Shown here: piece after piece, positions 1 to 8,219 of the stretch
Layout of the letters: each line of letters starts with the position of its first letter
Numbering within the stretch: position 1 is the stretch's first letter
Assembly: GCA_015231815.1 (NCBI GenBank)
Contig: JADGAW010000010.1
Span: forward strand, 1 to 23,626
Length of the DNA: 23,626 bases
DNA from: Nitrospinota bacterium
GTDB lineage: Bacteria; Nitrospinota_A; JADGAW01
Direction: 5' to 3'
Translations under genes and position numbers: made by a program
Notes under the pieces: generated by a model
Seen by the model: the letters and a program-made list of their open reading frames with translations, nothing else
Told to the model about the DNA's origin: nothing
Databases searched by the model: none

Positions 1-1022
1 AGCATCTCTTCGCTTACCGCTATGAATTCCTCAGAACCAACACGGAAGCTGGTAATTGTTTTGGTCTGCATCATTTCCAAAAATTCATCGTCACTTACAC
101 CAAGAGATAAGGCAAATATTTTTGCTCCCCGCTCGTCAATTCCTTCTACATTTGGCTGACAAGAAGCAACATAAACACTATTGGATTCCCGAACAATAAC
201 AAATTCGTTGTTTTTGTTTTTTAATCCCAATAAAACCTTTATGGGGCAATCTCGCTCCAAAACTTCAAGGTACTGACTTTTTGCTCCTTCAGGAATTTCC
301 ACTTCATAAAAAGAACCCGTATCAACACGAACAATTCTTAGAACAGCAATAATGCCATCCTGAAGAGCTAAGGAACCTTTTGCATCGGCATAAGCTCCAT
401 CACTAATATTCCAGTAAACAAATAAGGTGTTGGGGTCTCGGATAATTAACCGAAGATTATTTCCCTCATAGCTTTCCGGTATAAAGGAGTTAATGTCCTT
501 TTTATGAAGAGGTTCGTTCTTTGCCAAATAAAACTTAGCTGATTGCTCAACAATACTTTGGTCAATTTCCTCAAACTTATTTTTTCTTCTTCCGTTGGTG
601 GAAAGCTTTAAAGGGTCGTTTTCCGGCTGTTTTACAACCGTAACTATTTTTGTTTTTTCCTTAATGGTTTTTGCTTTTGGCTTAACCGCATTTGTTTTTT
701 TTGGGGCAGACGATTTTGTGGGAGCACCCTTTGTTACAGGTTTTGCTTTTCCTTTAGCACTTTTTTCTGGAGCAGTTTTTTCTGCATTTTTTGCAATGGT
801 TTTTGTTTTTGGCTTACCTTCTTTTTTAGTCACCGCTTGAGAAACCTTTGCTTTAACGGTTTTTTCCGGTTTTTTTGATGCCGTGGTTTGTTTCTTGAAC
901 TCCTTAACCAGTACATCGATAATTTCCCCTTTGAGTTTCTTTCCGGATATATCTATTTTTTTCTTTTTTGCTAAGTCCTGTAATTCTTTTACTGTTTGTT
1001 TGTTTAATTCTGCTTTTGTCAT
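1..1022 (-). CDS. Rho_N-like/DUF4912 domain protein (C-terminus cut by window edge)
   Basis: The reading frame opens with ATG at 1022, preceded by TTGGAG, and stays open for 340 codons to the left edge, so the C-terminus is missing. Residues 1-45 resemble a Rho N-terminal/SAP-type helical domain (TKAELNKQTVKELQDLAKKK, then a KGEIIDVLVKEF helix). Residues 46-130 are a low-complexity Lys/Ala/Thr/Pro linker like a histone H1 tail. From about residue 168 there is a DUF4912 domain, seen in IPESYEGNNLRLIIRDPNTL followed by FVYWNIS. DUF4912 has no established biochemical role. A Rho_N-type head and basic linker suggest nucleic acid contact, which is inference. The opposite-strand frame through the linker is only a by-product of its codon bias. 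Domain assignment is fairly sure, function unknown. Confidence 0.85.
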   Translation of the reverse strand, partial: MTKAELNKQTVKELQDLAKKKKIDISGKKLKGEIIDVLVKEFKKQTTASKKPEKTVKAKVSQAVTKKEGKPKTKTIAKNAEKTAPEKSAKGKAKPVTKGAPTKSSAPKKTNAVKPKAKTIKEKTKIVTVVKQPENDPLKLSTNGRRKNKFEEIDQSIVEQSAKFYLAKNEPLHKKDINSFIPESYEGNNLRLIIRDPNTLFVYWNISDGAYADAKGSLALQDGIIAVLRIVRVDTGSFYEVEIPEGAKSQYLEVLERDCPIKVLLGLKNKNNEFVIVRESNSVYVASCQPNVEGIDERGAKIFALSLGVSDDEFLEMMQTKTITSFRVGSEEFIAVSEEM

Positions 1023-1140
1023 TTCAACTCCAAAATAATAATAATGTTCTGTTCCTTCTTCTGTTCTTATCAATATGAATGCCAGATTGCTTTCTCAGCC
1101 TGTAGTGGTATATTTCACATTTAATCGATTTTAAAGTATT

Positions 1141-1201
1141 ATAAAATGGGTAACATAAACCCCTTTATATAAATGCTTGGTTATAATTTACCCCATTTTA
1201 T
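1141..1201. repeat. imperfect palindrome in DUF4912-engB intergenic region
   Basis: Left arm 1141-1161 starts ATAAAATGGGTAA and right arm 1179-1201 ends TTACCCCATTTTAT. The outer 10 bp pair perfectly; a one-base bulge, a TAA/TTA stretch and a final AACC/GGTT segment continue the stem around a loop of about 17 nt. It lies between two genes transcribed away from each other, so it may be an operator, a folded leader or a remnant of a small repeat element. No protein-coding potential is evident here. Confidence 0.5.
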
Positions 1202-1261
1202 CACTTGCACTCTTCCTTTATAACTTTATAATTTTCATTTATAATTCATGTTTCTGTTTTG

Positions 1262-1388
1262 TGCTTTCTGTGGCTCTAGAACTTTCTGTGCTATTTGTGA
1301 CTATAAGCATTAATCTGTGAACCTGTAGCTTGAGAACTTTCTGTGCTATCCTGTGGCTCTAAAGTTTTCTGTGTAATCTGTGGCTAAA
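1262..1388. repeat. cluster of degenerate CTGTG-type short repeats
   Basis: The stretch is built from variants of a short unit around CTGTG(G/C/T). A 17-bp unit AGAACTTTCTGTGCTAT occurs exactly at 1278-1294 and again at 1333-1349. Further variants follow, such as TCTGTGTAATCTGTGGCTAA, ending about 12 bp before engB. Similar degenerate phrases are recalled as dispersed intergenic repeats in many environmental bacteria; that recollection cannot be checked here. Together with the palindrome at 1141-1201 it accounts for most of the gene-free 1023-1400. Confidence 0.5.
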
Positions 1389-1400
1389 ACCAAGTAAATT

Positions 1401-1997
1401 ATGAAAATCACATCTGCCGAATTTGTTACTTCTGCTACAAAGAAATCGCAGTATCCCATAAAAAAACTGCCGGAAATTGCCTTTGTTGGTCGCTCCAACG
1501 TCGGGAAATCCTCCCTTATTAACAACGTTCTTACCCGAAAATCCTTAGCCAAGGTAAGTAAAACTCCGGGAAAAACCCGTCTTATAAATTATTTCTTAAT
1601 TAACAACAAATTTTATTTTGTTGATCTGCCGGGATACGGTTTTGCAAAGGTTTCCCCTATGGAGCAGGAAAAATGGCGCATTATGATTGAAGATTATTTA
1701 CAAGAAAACCAACAGTTAAAACAGATATTAATTCTTATTGATTTACGGCATCCACTTCAGGAGACCGATATTCAAATGCTACAATGGGCGGAATATCATC
1801 AAATCGACTACACCGTGGTTTTAACTAAAAGCGATGGCATAAAACCGTTACAAATTGAAAAAAAGGCTGAAGAAAAACTGAAACTGTTTCATGCTCAAGA
1901 AATAAAGGTGCAACCGGAAAAGCTTATTCCCTACAGTATTAAAAATGGTGCCTTCAAGGCAAAGCTTTGGACAGAGTTAAATAAGCATCTTCGCTAG
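1401..1997 (+). CDS. engB: EngB/YihA/YsxC ribosome-biogenesis GTPase
   Basis: The 198-residue length is typical of EngB. It is a TRAFAC-class GTPase needed for late assembly of the large ribosomal subunit in the bacteria studied. All G motifs are visible: G1 GRSNVGKS at 30-37, G2 region with TPGKT at 55-59, G3 DLPGYG at 75-80, G4 TKSD near 142, and a late YSIKNG segment in the G5 position. The start ATG lacks a strong Shine-Dalgarno sequence, but MKITSAEFVTSA is the normal family N-terminus. The gene stands alone, with the repeat cluster just upstream. The opposite-strand frame overlapping its 5' end is a shadow. Confidence 0.96.
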   Translation: MKITSAEFVTSATKKSQYPIKKLPEIAFVGRSNVGKSSLINNVLTRKSLAKVSKTPGKTRLINYFLINNKFYFVDLPGYGFAKVSPMEQEKWRIMIEDYLQENQQLKQILILIDLRHPLQETDIQMLQWAEYHQIDYTVVLTKSDGIKPLQIEKKAEEKLKLFHAQEIKVQPEKLIPYSIKNGAFKAKLWTELNKHLR

Positions 1998-2066
1998 AAG
2001 AATGTATAGAACCACTAAGACACAAAGAAAAAGCTATTAGTTAGAGGATTCGAAGGTTGGAAAGTT

Positions 2067-3035
2067 ATGGAAAACAGAAGAGCATTTCTTAAACGGGCAC
2101 GTAACGCTGGATTAACGGCGGCAGGGTTTGGATTATGGGGTTATTGGTATTACAACCCAACACAACCTGTCAGAGAAATTAAGGAGAAAATTTACTCCCT
2201 GAAACCCTTTACCATCGAAACCTCAAATATTCTTCCCGAGATGGTAATTGTTCACGGAAAGGAGCCACAAAAAAATGTTAAAGCAGCAGTAGATAAACTT
2301 GGCGGTATTGCTCGCTTTATTAAGCCCGGCGACCGGGTTCTCATTAAGCCCAATGTTGGGTGGGACAGAATGCCAGAACAGGCTGCCAACAGTAATCCTT
2401 TTGTTGTTGCAGAAGTTGTTCGTTTGTGTCGGGAGGCAAAAGCCGGGGAAATTATTGTTACCGATGTTTCTCTCAACGATGTCATTCGCTGTTTTAAACG
2501 TTCCGGTATTGCCGAAGAGGCTCAAAACGCAGGAGCAAAGATTATCTACCCTTCCTCCAACGATTTTCTTCAGGTAGATTTAAAGGGAAGCCTTTTAAAG
2601 GTTTGGCCTGTTTATGAAGAGTTCATCAAAGCAGACAAATTAATTAATGTTCCGGTGGTAAAGCATCATTCCCTTTGCAAGGCAACCCTCTCCATGAAGA
2701 ATTGGTACGGAGCAATTGGGGGAAAACGCAACCGACTGCATCAGGATATTCACACTTCGGTTGTTGATTTAGCACGGGCATTTAAACCAACCCTTACCGT
2801 TATGGACGCATCAAGGATTCTTATGCAGGGTGGTCCGACAGGTGGAAACCTCAACGATGTAAAAACAACGAACATGATTATTGCCGGAACTGATGAAGTG
2901 GCAATTGATGCCTACTCCTCCACCCTCCTTGGTTACAAACATGATGAAATTGAGTTTATTCGTATGGCAAAGGAAAACAATCTTGGCACCTATAATCTTA
3001 ATGAAGTAAGAACTGACGAAATAACCCTCTCTTAA
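2067..3035 (+). CDS. DUF362 domain protein with Tat-type signal
   Basis: The N-terminus MENRRAFLKRARNAG carries a twin-arginine motif (RRAFLK) followed by a hydrophobic stretch (LTAAGFGLWGYWYY), so export or membrane anchoring by the Tat route is likely. The rest is a DUF362 domain: GDRVLIKPNVGWDR near residues 88-101, VTDVSL, LINVPVVKHHSLCKATLSMK, and a VMDASRILMQGGPTGG segment. DUF362 proteins are often linked to iron-sulfur proteins, but no ferredoxin-type cysteine cluster is present here, so this is the cluster-free form. The biochemical role is unknown. GGAAAG lies just before the ATG. It starts 69 bp after engB, so co-transcription is possible. Family assignment is solid. Confidence 0.88.
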   Translation: MENRRAFLKRARNAGLTAAGFGLWGYWYYNPTQPVREIKEKIYSLKPFTIETSNILPEMVIVHGKEPQKNVKAAVDKLGGIARFIKPGDRVLIKPNVGWDRMPEQAANSNPFVVAEVVRLCREAKAGEIIVTDVSLNDVIRCFKRSGIAEEAQNAGAKIIYPSSNDFLQVDLKGSLLKVWPVYEEFIKADKLINVPVVKHHSLCKATLSMKNWYGAIGGKRNRLHQDIHTSVVDLARAFKPTLTVMDASRILMQGGPTGGNLNDVKTTNMIIAGTDEVAIDAYSSTLLGYKHDEIEFIRMAKENNLGTYNLNEVRTDEITLS

Positions 3036-3045
3036 ATCAATTGAA

Positions 3046-3063
3046 TCAATGGGTCTCCATTGA
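3046..3063 (+). terminator. hairpin after the DUF362 gene
   Basis: TCAATGG (3046-3052), a four-base loop GTCT, then CCATTGA (3057-3063) form a perfect 7-bp stem starting 11 bp after the stop codon. It is followed by AAATATTTTG, a weak T-rich tail. It is placed to act as a transcription terminator, though the tail is not a clean run of T. Confidence 0.45.
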
Positions 3064-3218
3064 AATATTTTGTAATAAACAAGATCGTTATTAATTCATA
3101 TTAGTTTTATTAAAACTCAATGATATAGATAGAACCTTTAATCAACCTACTTTAAGTATTTGACTCAGTTCCAGCATGTATTTTTTAGTACGGTTTAGGA
3201 GGCAAGAAGAACTATTGA

Positions 3219-3247
3219 TTGATTTTTCAAGAAAAAACAGTGATAAT
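3219..3247 (+). promoter_or_regulatory. sigma-70-type promoter for tRNA-Ala
   Basis: TTGATT at 3219-3224, a 17-base spacer and GATAAT at 3242-3247 match the -35/-10 consensus well. The predicted start falls about 8 bases before the mature 5' end of the tRNA at 3263, as expected for a primary tRNA transcript. Confidence 0.6.
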
Positions 3248-3262
3248 CTATGCTTTTTTGAT

Positions 3263-3338
3263 GGGGCTGTAGCGCAGCTGGGAGCGCATTTGGCTGGCAG
3301 CCAAAGGGTCAGGGGTTCGATCCCCCTCAGCTCCACCA
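3263..3338 (+). tRNA. tRNA-Ala(GGC)
   Basis: The 76-nt cloverleaf is complete. The acceptor stem is GGGGCTG/CAGCTCC, including the G3:U70 wobble that marks alanine tRNAs. The D stem is GCGC/GCGC, the anticodon stem TTTGG/CCAAA with loop CTGGCAG (anticodon GGC, reading GCC/GCU), and the T arm AGGGG-TTCGATC-CCCCT. The discriminator is A and CCA is encoded in the DNA. The open frame antisense to it is not a gene. Confidence 0.97.
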
Positions 3339-3504
3339 ATCTTTACTACACAAACATTTTTCTTTTCAAGAACAATATTAGCAAGGAATGAATTATTTAA
3401 ATAAAGTGAAATAGCTTAAATACAAATCTCACACTGGAATTATTTGACGTGAAAATGATAGATCAAAATCAATTAATTAATACAATCAAAAACAACAAAA
3501 TTGA

Positions 3505-3768
3505 ATGGTCTGTTCCTGTTTGCAAAGGATGTTGCAACGGGGAATTAGTAGAGATGCCGTAAAATATGTTCTTTGCAATGGAGAAATGATTGAAAATTAT
3601 CCCGAAGAAACACCTTTTGTAAACGCACTTTTTTTTGGCATTTGGCAAAATAAACCATTGCACGTAGTAATTTCTTTTAACTATTCTGAACCTAAGATAT
3701 TTTTGGTTACCTCATATTGGCCAGATAAAGAACACTTTGAGAATGATTTTAAAACGAGGAGAAAATAA
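3505..3768 (+). CDS. DUF4258 toxin-like protein, N-terminus probably lost by frameshift
   Basis: The frame encodes 87 residues with the DUF4258 core: RMLQRGISRDAVKYVL, ENYPEETPF, LHVVISFN and a final VTSYWPDKEHFENDFKTRRK. DUF4258 proteins are usually predicted toxins paired with a YgiT-type zinc-finger antitoxin, which is the next gene here (TAATG stop/start overlap). The ATG at 3505 has no Shine-Dalgarno. Just upstream, an ATG at 3455 opens another frame reading MIDQNQLINTIKNNKIEW, exactly the usual head of this family, which meets a stop at 3560. Losing one base near 3518 (CAC to CC) would explain both halves and remove the conserved His before the CLQRM helix. The gene may therefore be inactive, or the shift may be a sequencing error. 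Confidence 0.7.
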   Translation: MVCSCLQRMLQRGISRDAVKYVLCNGEMIENYPEETPFVNALFFGIWQNKPLHVVISFNYSEPKIFLVTSYWPDKEHFENDFKTRRK

Positions 3769-4010
3769 TGCAAGAAACTCAGGATGTTTGCCCACTTTGT
3801 GGTGGAAATAAAGAATCAGGTCTTACAACATTCACTGTAGATATGAAGGAGACTTTAGTCGTCATTAGAGATGTACCTGCAACACTTTGCTCCATATGTG
3901 GAAATGAATGGCTTTCTGATGAAATTGCATCAAGTATTGAAAGCATTGTTGAAGAAGCCAAAAATCACCAGAATTTAGTGGAAGTAACCCATTACCGAAA
4001 AGTAGCCTAA
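3768..4010 (+). CDS. YgiT-type zinc-finger antitoxin-like protein
   Basis: The 80-residue product has two CxxC pairs, CPLCGG at 8-13 and CSICGNEW at about 41-48, the zinc-binding fold shared with the N-terminal domain of MqsA/YgiT. Unlike full-length MqsA it lacks a C-terminal helix-turn-helix DNA-binding domain; the last 25 residues form a short helical tail. It overlaps the DUF4258 stop codon (TAATG), implying translational coupling and a toxin-first gene order, which is common for MqsRA-like systems. The likely role is to bind and neutralise the DUF4258 protein. Family assignment is good; activity of the pair is uncertain because of the suspected toxin frameshift. Confidence 0.85.
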   Translation: MQETQDVCPLCGGNKESGLTTFTVDMKETLVVIRDVPATLCSICGNEWLSDEIASSIESIVEEAKNHQNLVEVTHYRKVA

Positions 4011-4131
4011 GGTATTCAAAAACAATTCAATTATTTTGGGTAATTTTAGAACCTTTTATTTGAAAGCTCCCCCTCATGTTTTTCTTACTACATTGAGGAA
4101 TTTGTATATCGAAGTATATGAAAGAAGATTT

Positions 4132-6372
4132 CTATTTTGAGGTCATAACAAAGGTTCCGTCCCAATCTGAAGGCAGCTTTGCCGAATCCATTCCTGTCAC
4201 CCGCTCCAGCATTCTTTTTGCCGCCACATCGTCAGGTTTTATTATCAAGGCTTCTTCAAATGCCTTCTTTGCAGTACTAAAGTTTCGGGAGAGGTAGTCC
4301 TCAAAGCCTTCACTATATAAGGAGTAATACTTTAATTCTTCTGGGTTTACCTCAATGTTTGTTTCGCCATAAACATCGTATATTTTCACCGCTGTGGTTT
4401 TCCCCTTCACCTGAACAATATCCAAAAGCCGTGTTCTAAAAACCCCTTCCTGAAGTTTTAAAAGAGTATTTTCTGAAATCATTATATTTGTACCATATTG
4501 TTTGTTTGCAGATTCGAGTCGTGCTGCTGTGTTCACGGAATCTCCCAGAACAGAATAGTAATAAACCTGTTCAGAGCCGAGGTTACCGAAAAACATATAA
4601 TCCGAGTTAATACCCGTTCGCACTCCAAGTTCCGGCAAGCCCCTTTTTCCCCAAATAACGTTTAATTCATCAAGTCGGCGTCTCATTTTTACTGCTGCCA
4701 TTACTCCATGATGGGCATGATCATCAGTTGGAATTGGTGCCCCGTAAATTGCCATAACCAAATCTCCTGCGTATTGCGTAACGGTTCCATGCTCCTCTAA
4801 AATAATCGCTGTCATTTCCGTAAAGTATTCGTTCATATGTTTGGAAAGTTCTGGGTAGCTCATGCTTTCAGAGACAGAAGTAAACCCCACCATATCTGAA
4901 AAAGAGACCGTCATAACCTGTTCTTTTCCACCAGATTGAAGAAGCTCAGGGTTTTTCGCAAGTTCTTCCACCATTACCGGAGAGAGATACTTAGAGAAAG
5001 CTTTTTGAATAAACCTTTTTTGTTTTTCTTCATAAACTATTTTCCAGAGCGTCATTCCCGTATAAACAAAAATTTGAGTAAAAACCGGATAGATGGTATT
5101 CACCCACATTCCCATCCTCGTAAAAACGTAATAGTTCAGAATGAGATAGCCCACTACTCCAACAAGAAGAAACACCATCGTCATTAAAGGACCTAAATAG
5201 AGGGATACCAAGCCAAGCAAAAGACCAGAGCCAAAAATCATTCCAATATCAAGGAGAGCAAACCAGTCGGGTCGAACAATATGGTCGTTACTCAAAATAT
5301 TTTCGATAATAGTGGCATTAATCTCTGCACCAGGGCAGAGTGGGCCAAAGGGGGTAACGTGAAGGTCGTGTGCTCCAGCAGCGGTAGCTCCAATAAGAAC
5401 GATTTTTCCTTTTAGTTCAGCAGCACCAATCTTTCCGGAAAGAACATCAGTGGCAGAATAGTGGGTAAAGGTCTGCCCTGGACCATAATAATTAACGAGA
5501 TAATCCCCAACTTCATTTGTCGGGATAGTTAAATCCCCTAATCTCACGTTATCTACACCGTAAGGAGTAATGAGAACACTGAGGGGTAGCTGCACAGCCT
5601 CTTTGAGCATTTGTATATTTAAAGGAGGGTAGAGATATTGTCCATATTGCAAAACCATGGGTACCCAACGAACAGTTCCATCTATTTCAGCAACAAAGGA
5701 GACATACCCCATGGAATTTGCTTCATTCACCAGTTCCGAGATGCTCATTCCATGTCCATAAATATGTCGTAATGGTGCGGGATTCTTAGGGTCATCAGTA
5801 CGTTGAACAATGGAGTACTGCGAATATTCAAGAACCATTGATTGTTTTTCATCCAATTTTGAAGCCACTTCTTTTGCCTGGCTCTCTGTAGAATAGACAG
5901 AATAGCTCATAACAACACGACCAGAATTGCCAATGGAATTAGCAAAAATTTCATCAGAGTTACCAACTTCACGCAACCATTTAATCAGGGATTCTTTGTT
6001 GAGAGTTGAAATGTCTTTGGTTTCAATATGATTCTTTAAGGTATCAAAAAGAATATAGTTATCTTTTTCAGGAAAGAGAATATCAAAACCAATTACTGCA
6101 GAACCTGCTTCGGAAATTTTATCGAGCAATGTGGCAACAAGAGTACGTGACCAGGGCCATTTGCCTTCTTTTTGCAGACTTTTTTCGTCTATCGCAACAA
6201 TGACAACCTGTCCGGAAACTGCTCGGCTACCTCGCATTTTAACCATGGTGTCGTAACTTTTAAGCTCCCAAAGATACAACAACTCTGGGTTAAGACGATA
6301 AATGGCAAAGGAAATTAAGGTAAATAAAATCGCTATGGTTAAACTGTTGAGCCATTTTTTTCTTAAGATCAT
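4132..6372 (-). CDS. CHASE2 sensor class III nucleotide cyclase
   Basis: The 746-residue protein has an N-terminal membrane segment (about 10-26), an extracytoplasmic CHASE2 domain (about 40-360, with VVIVAIDEKSL and GFDILFPE), three membrane segments (about 370-446) and a cytoplasmic class III cyclase domain (about 480-670), then a tail with TPR-like helices. Metal-binding Asp493 (FSDMVGFT) and Asp537 (GDLVMA), plus the NxxAR residues Asn614 and Arg618, are present. The substrate-choosing positions are unusual: Gln533 where adenylate cyclases have Lys and, by eye alignment, Tyr605 where they have Asp or Thr. Cyclase activity is plausible, but making cAMP rather than another product cannot be assumed. 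The signal sensed by CHASE2 is unknown. It is divergent from the KefB-like gene. Confidence 0.92.
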   Translation of the reverse strand: MILRKKWLNSLTIAILFTLISFAIYRLNPELLYLWELKSYDTMVKMRGSRAVSGQVVIVAIDEKSLQKEGKWPWSRTLVATLLDKISEAGSAVIGFDILFPEKDNYILFDTLKNHIETKDISTLNKESLIKWLREVGNSDEIFANSIGNSGRVVMSYSVYSTESQAKEVASKLDEKQSMVLEYSQYSIVQRTDDPKNPAPLRHIYGHGMSISELVNEANSMGYVSFVAEIDGTVRWVPMVLQYGQYLYPPLNIQMLKEAVQLPLSVLITPYGVDNVRLGDLTIPTNEVGDYLVNYYGPGQTFTHYSATDVLSGKIGAAELKGKIVLIGATAAGAHDLHVTPFGPLCPGAEINATIIENILSNDHIVRPDWFALLDIGMIFGSGLLLGLVSLYLGPLMTMVFLLVGVVGYLILNYYVFTRMGMWVNTIYPVFTQIFVYTGMTLWKIVYEEKQKRFIQKAFSKYLSPVMVEELAKNPELLQSGGKEQVMTVSFSDMVGFTSVSESMSYPELSKHMNEYFTEMTAIILEEHGTVTQYAGDLVMAIYGAPIPTDDHAHHGVMAAVKMRRRLDELNVIWGKRGLPELGVRTGINSDYMFFGNLGSEQVYYYSVLGDSVNTAARLESANKQYGTNIMISENTLLKLQEGVFRTRLLDIVQVKGKTTAVKIYDVYGETNIEVNPEELKYYSLYSEGFEDYLSRNFSTAKKAFEEALIIKPDDVAAKRMLERVTGMDSAKLPSDWDGTFVMTSK

Positions 6373-6584
6373 ATTCTATTCATATTGAGTGTAACCATCA
6401 AGATAAGGCTGATTTTTTCTTTTGTTGATTATACATTTTTTCTCTTTTTTCAGTTGACGGGAAGGTGATATGAAAGAAACTATAAAGAAAGTATCATGAT
6501 TTCCATAGAGTAAAATATCACTCGAAAGTATGGTATCAGGTCAAGCTTTACTGAAAGAAAAATAAACGCATAAATGCAATAATC

Positions 6585-8219
6585 ATGGAAAATCTCATGG
6601 GAATTATTATCGTGACAATGGGTATCGCAATTGTTGTCAATGTTTTCCTTAAAAAACATCATATTCCTCCCATAATTGGTTATATTTTTTCCGGACTCCT
6701 TATTTCTCAGATTTTTGGACTTAGTGGAGAGAATAGTCATATACTCCATGAAGTTGCGGAGTTTGGAATTGTGTTCTTAATGTTTACCATTGCGCTAGAG
6801 TTTTCCATTAGTCACCTTAACTCCATGCGACGTGAAGTTCTTCTCCATGGAGGGTTACAAGTAACGGTAAGCATGGCGGTTTTTAGTGCAATTTCATTTT
6901 TTCTCTTTGGTATTGATGCCAAAACATCATTAATTATTGGAGCAGCACTTGCTCTTTCTTCAACTGCAATTGTGCTTAAGATCTTCAATGAGGGGGGCGA
7001 GATAAGCAGGTCGTACGGCTTTCAGTCTTTGGGAATTTTACTCTTTCAGGATCTTGCCGTAATTCCAATTTTGTTAATGATTTCTCTCTTTACCAACACT
7101 GAGCAAAGTATTGGTTTTCTTATAGGAAAGACCATTGTGAGTGCGGCGCTTATCCTGGTAATTCTTTATGTCATCGGGAAGTATGTTATTCACCATTTTC
7201 TTGCTTGGGTAACTGACTCCCATTCACATGAAATATTTATTGCATCAATTCTCTTTATTGTTTTTTCTTCCTCAATGCTTGCTCATTTTTTTGGTTTTTC
7301 TTACTCTTTGGGAGCCTTTTTTGCCGGACTTTTAATTGCAGAAACAAAATTCAAATACCAGATTGAAGCAGACCTAACCCCTTTTCGGGATATTCTTCTG
7401 GGAATATTCTTTGTAACCGTTGGTATGCAGATTGAGCTGAGCTTTCTGTTTCATAATATACACTCAATTCTTGCTGTTATGTCCAGCATAATGGTCATAA
7501 AATTCTTTATTATTTTTGCAATTTTATATTTTGCGACGGATAAAGTTACCTCCCTCAAAACAGCCATAGCACTTTCTCAGGTAGGGGAATTCTCCTTTGC
7601 TGTTTTTGAGCTTGCACGAACTTACGGACTCATTGAGCATTCATTAAACCAACTTATGGTTATTTCTGTTATTTTCTCCATGGTTATTACTCCCTTTATG
7701 CTGAAAAATCTCGCCCGTATTGTTTCTTTAATGAGGTTTTCACCCCTTGAAGAAAAAATACCCGAAGTAAAGGTAGGCGAAGAGCTTAAATATCATATTG
7801 TTGTGTGCGGTTATAGTCACCTTGGAAGAACAATCATCGAAAAAATTGAAGAAGAAGGACTCATCTATATTGGAATAGAAAACCACCGCAAACTTGTAGA
7901 AGGAGCATTAAAAAAAGGACATAAGGTTCTCTTAGGAAATGCTGCTCAGAGAACAATTCTTGAGAAGGTAAATATAAAAGAAGCCATTGCCGTTATTATT
8001 GCCATTGAGGATGAACAAAAAATTCGCCTTGTCAGCGAATCCATTACCGCTTACGCAAAACATGCAAATATTATTGTGAAGGTAAGCGATAAAAAAATGT
8101 TTGCTGCTCTCGAAGATCTTCCGATTCACAATCTCATCGACCAGCATGATGAAGTTGCATCAATAATGGTTAAACATGCCCTCTCCTGCCAAATTGACAG
8201 AAATAAAATAAAAAACTAA
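6585..8219 (+). CDS. KefB-like CPA2 cation:proton antiporter with RCK domain
   Basis: The first 390 residues are a CPA2 (Na+/H+ exchanger) membrane domain of about 12 hydrophobic segments. Family motifs include GYIFSGLLI, ALSSTAIVLKIF, LLFQDLAVIP, GAFFAGLLIAET, FFVTVGMQIE and SQVGEFSFAVF. From about residue 400 there is an RCK/TrkA-N Rossmann domain starting HIVVCGYSHLGR; the usual second glycine of GxGxxG is Ser. The protein stops soon after RCK-N and has no TrkA-C. It probably exchanges K+ or Na+ for protons under nucleotide control. Neither ATG has a strong ribosome site; Met5 is a little better placed (GGA seven bases upstream). Its stop overlaps the stop of the convergent response regulator. 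Confidence 0.92.
   Translation: MENLMGIIIVTMGIAIVVNVFLKKHHIPPIIGYIFSGLLISQIFGLSGENSHILHEVAEFGIVFLMFTIALEFSISHLNSMRREVLLHGGLQVTVSMAVFSAISFFLFGIDAKTSLIIGAALALSSTAIVLKIFNEGGEISRSYGFQSLGILLFQDLAVIPILLMISLFTNTEQSIGFLIGKTIVSAALILVILYVIGKYVIHHFLAWVTDSHSHEIFIASILFIVFSSSMLAHFFGFSYSLGAFFAGLLIAETKFKYQIEADLTPFRDILLGIFFVTVGMQIELSFLFHNIHSILAVMSSIMVIKFFIIFAILYFATDKVTSLKTAIALSQVGEFSFAVFELARTYGLIEHSLNQLMVISVIFSMVITPFMLKNLARIVSLMRFSPLEEKIPEVKVGEELKYHIVVCGYSHLGRTIIEKIEEEGLIYIGIENHRKLVEGALKKGHKVLLGNAAQRTILEKVNIKEAIAVIIAIEDEQKIRLVSESITAYAKHANIIVKVSDKKMFAALEDLPIHNLIDQHDEVASIMVKHALSCQIDRNKIKN

Noticed and set aside
595..840. Hydrophobic-looking plus-strand frame of 81 codons
   Set aside because: It is antisense to the Lys/Ala-rich linker of the DUF4912 gene; Lys codons read backwards give Phe, so the hydrophobicity is an artefact.
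3142..3339. Minus-strand frame containing a GIEPLTLWLPAKCAPSC segment
   Set aside because: It is the antisense reading of tRNA-Ala, a well-known false protein.
3263..4010. tRNA-Ala plus toxin-antitoxin pair as an integrated element
   Set aside because: No integrase and no repeated tRNA 3' end were seen downstream, so there is no support for an insertion.
6470..6499. Nine-codon frame (MKETIKKVS) after GGAAGGTGAT, as a leader peptide of the antiporter gene
   Set aside because: No stem-loops or attenuator-like codons follow, and the gap to the gene start is long; too little to claim.
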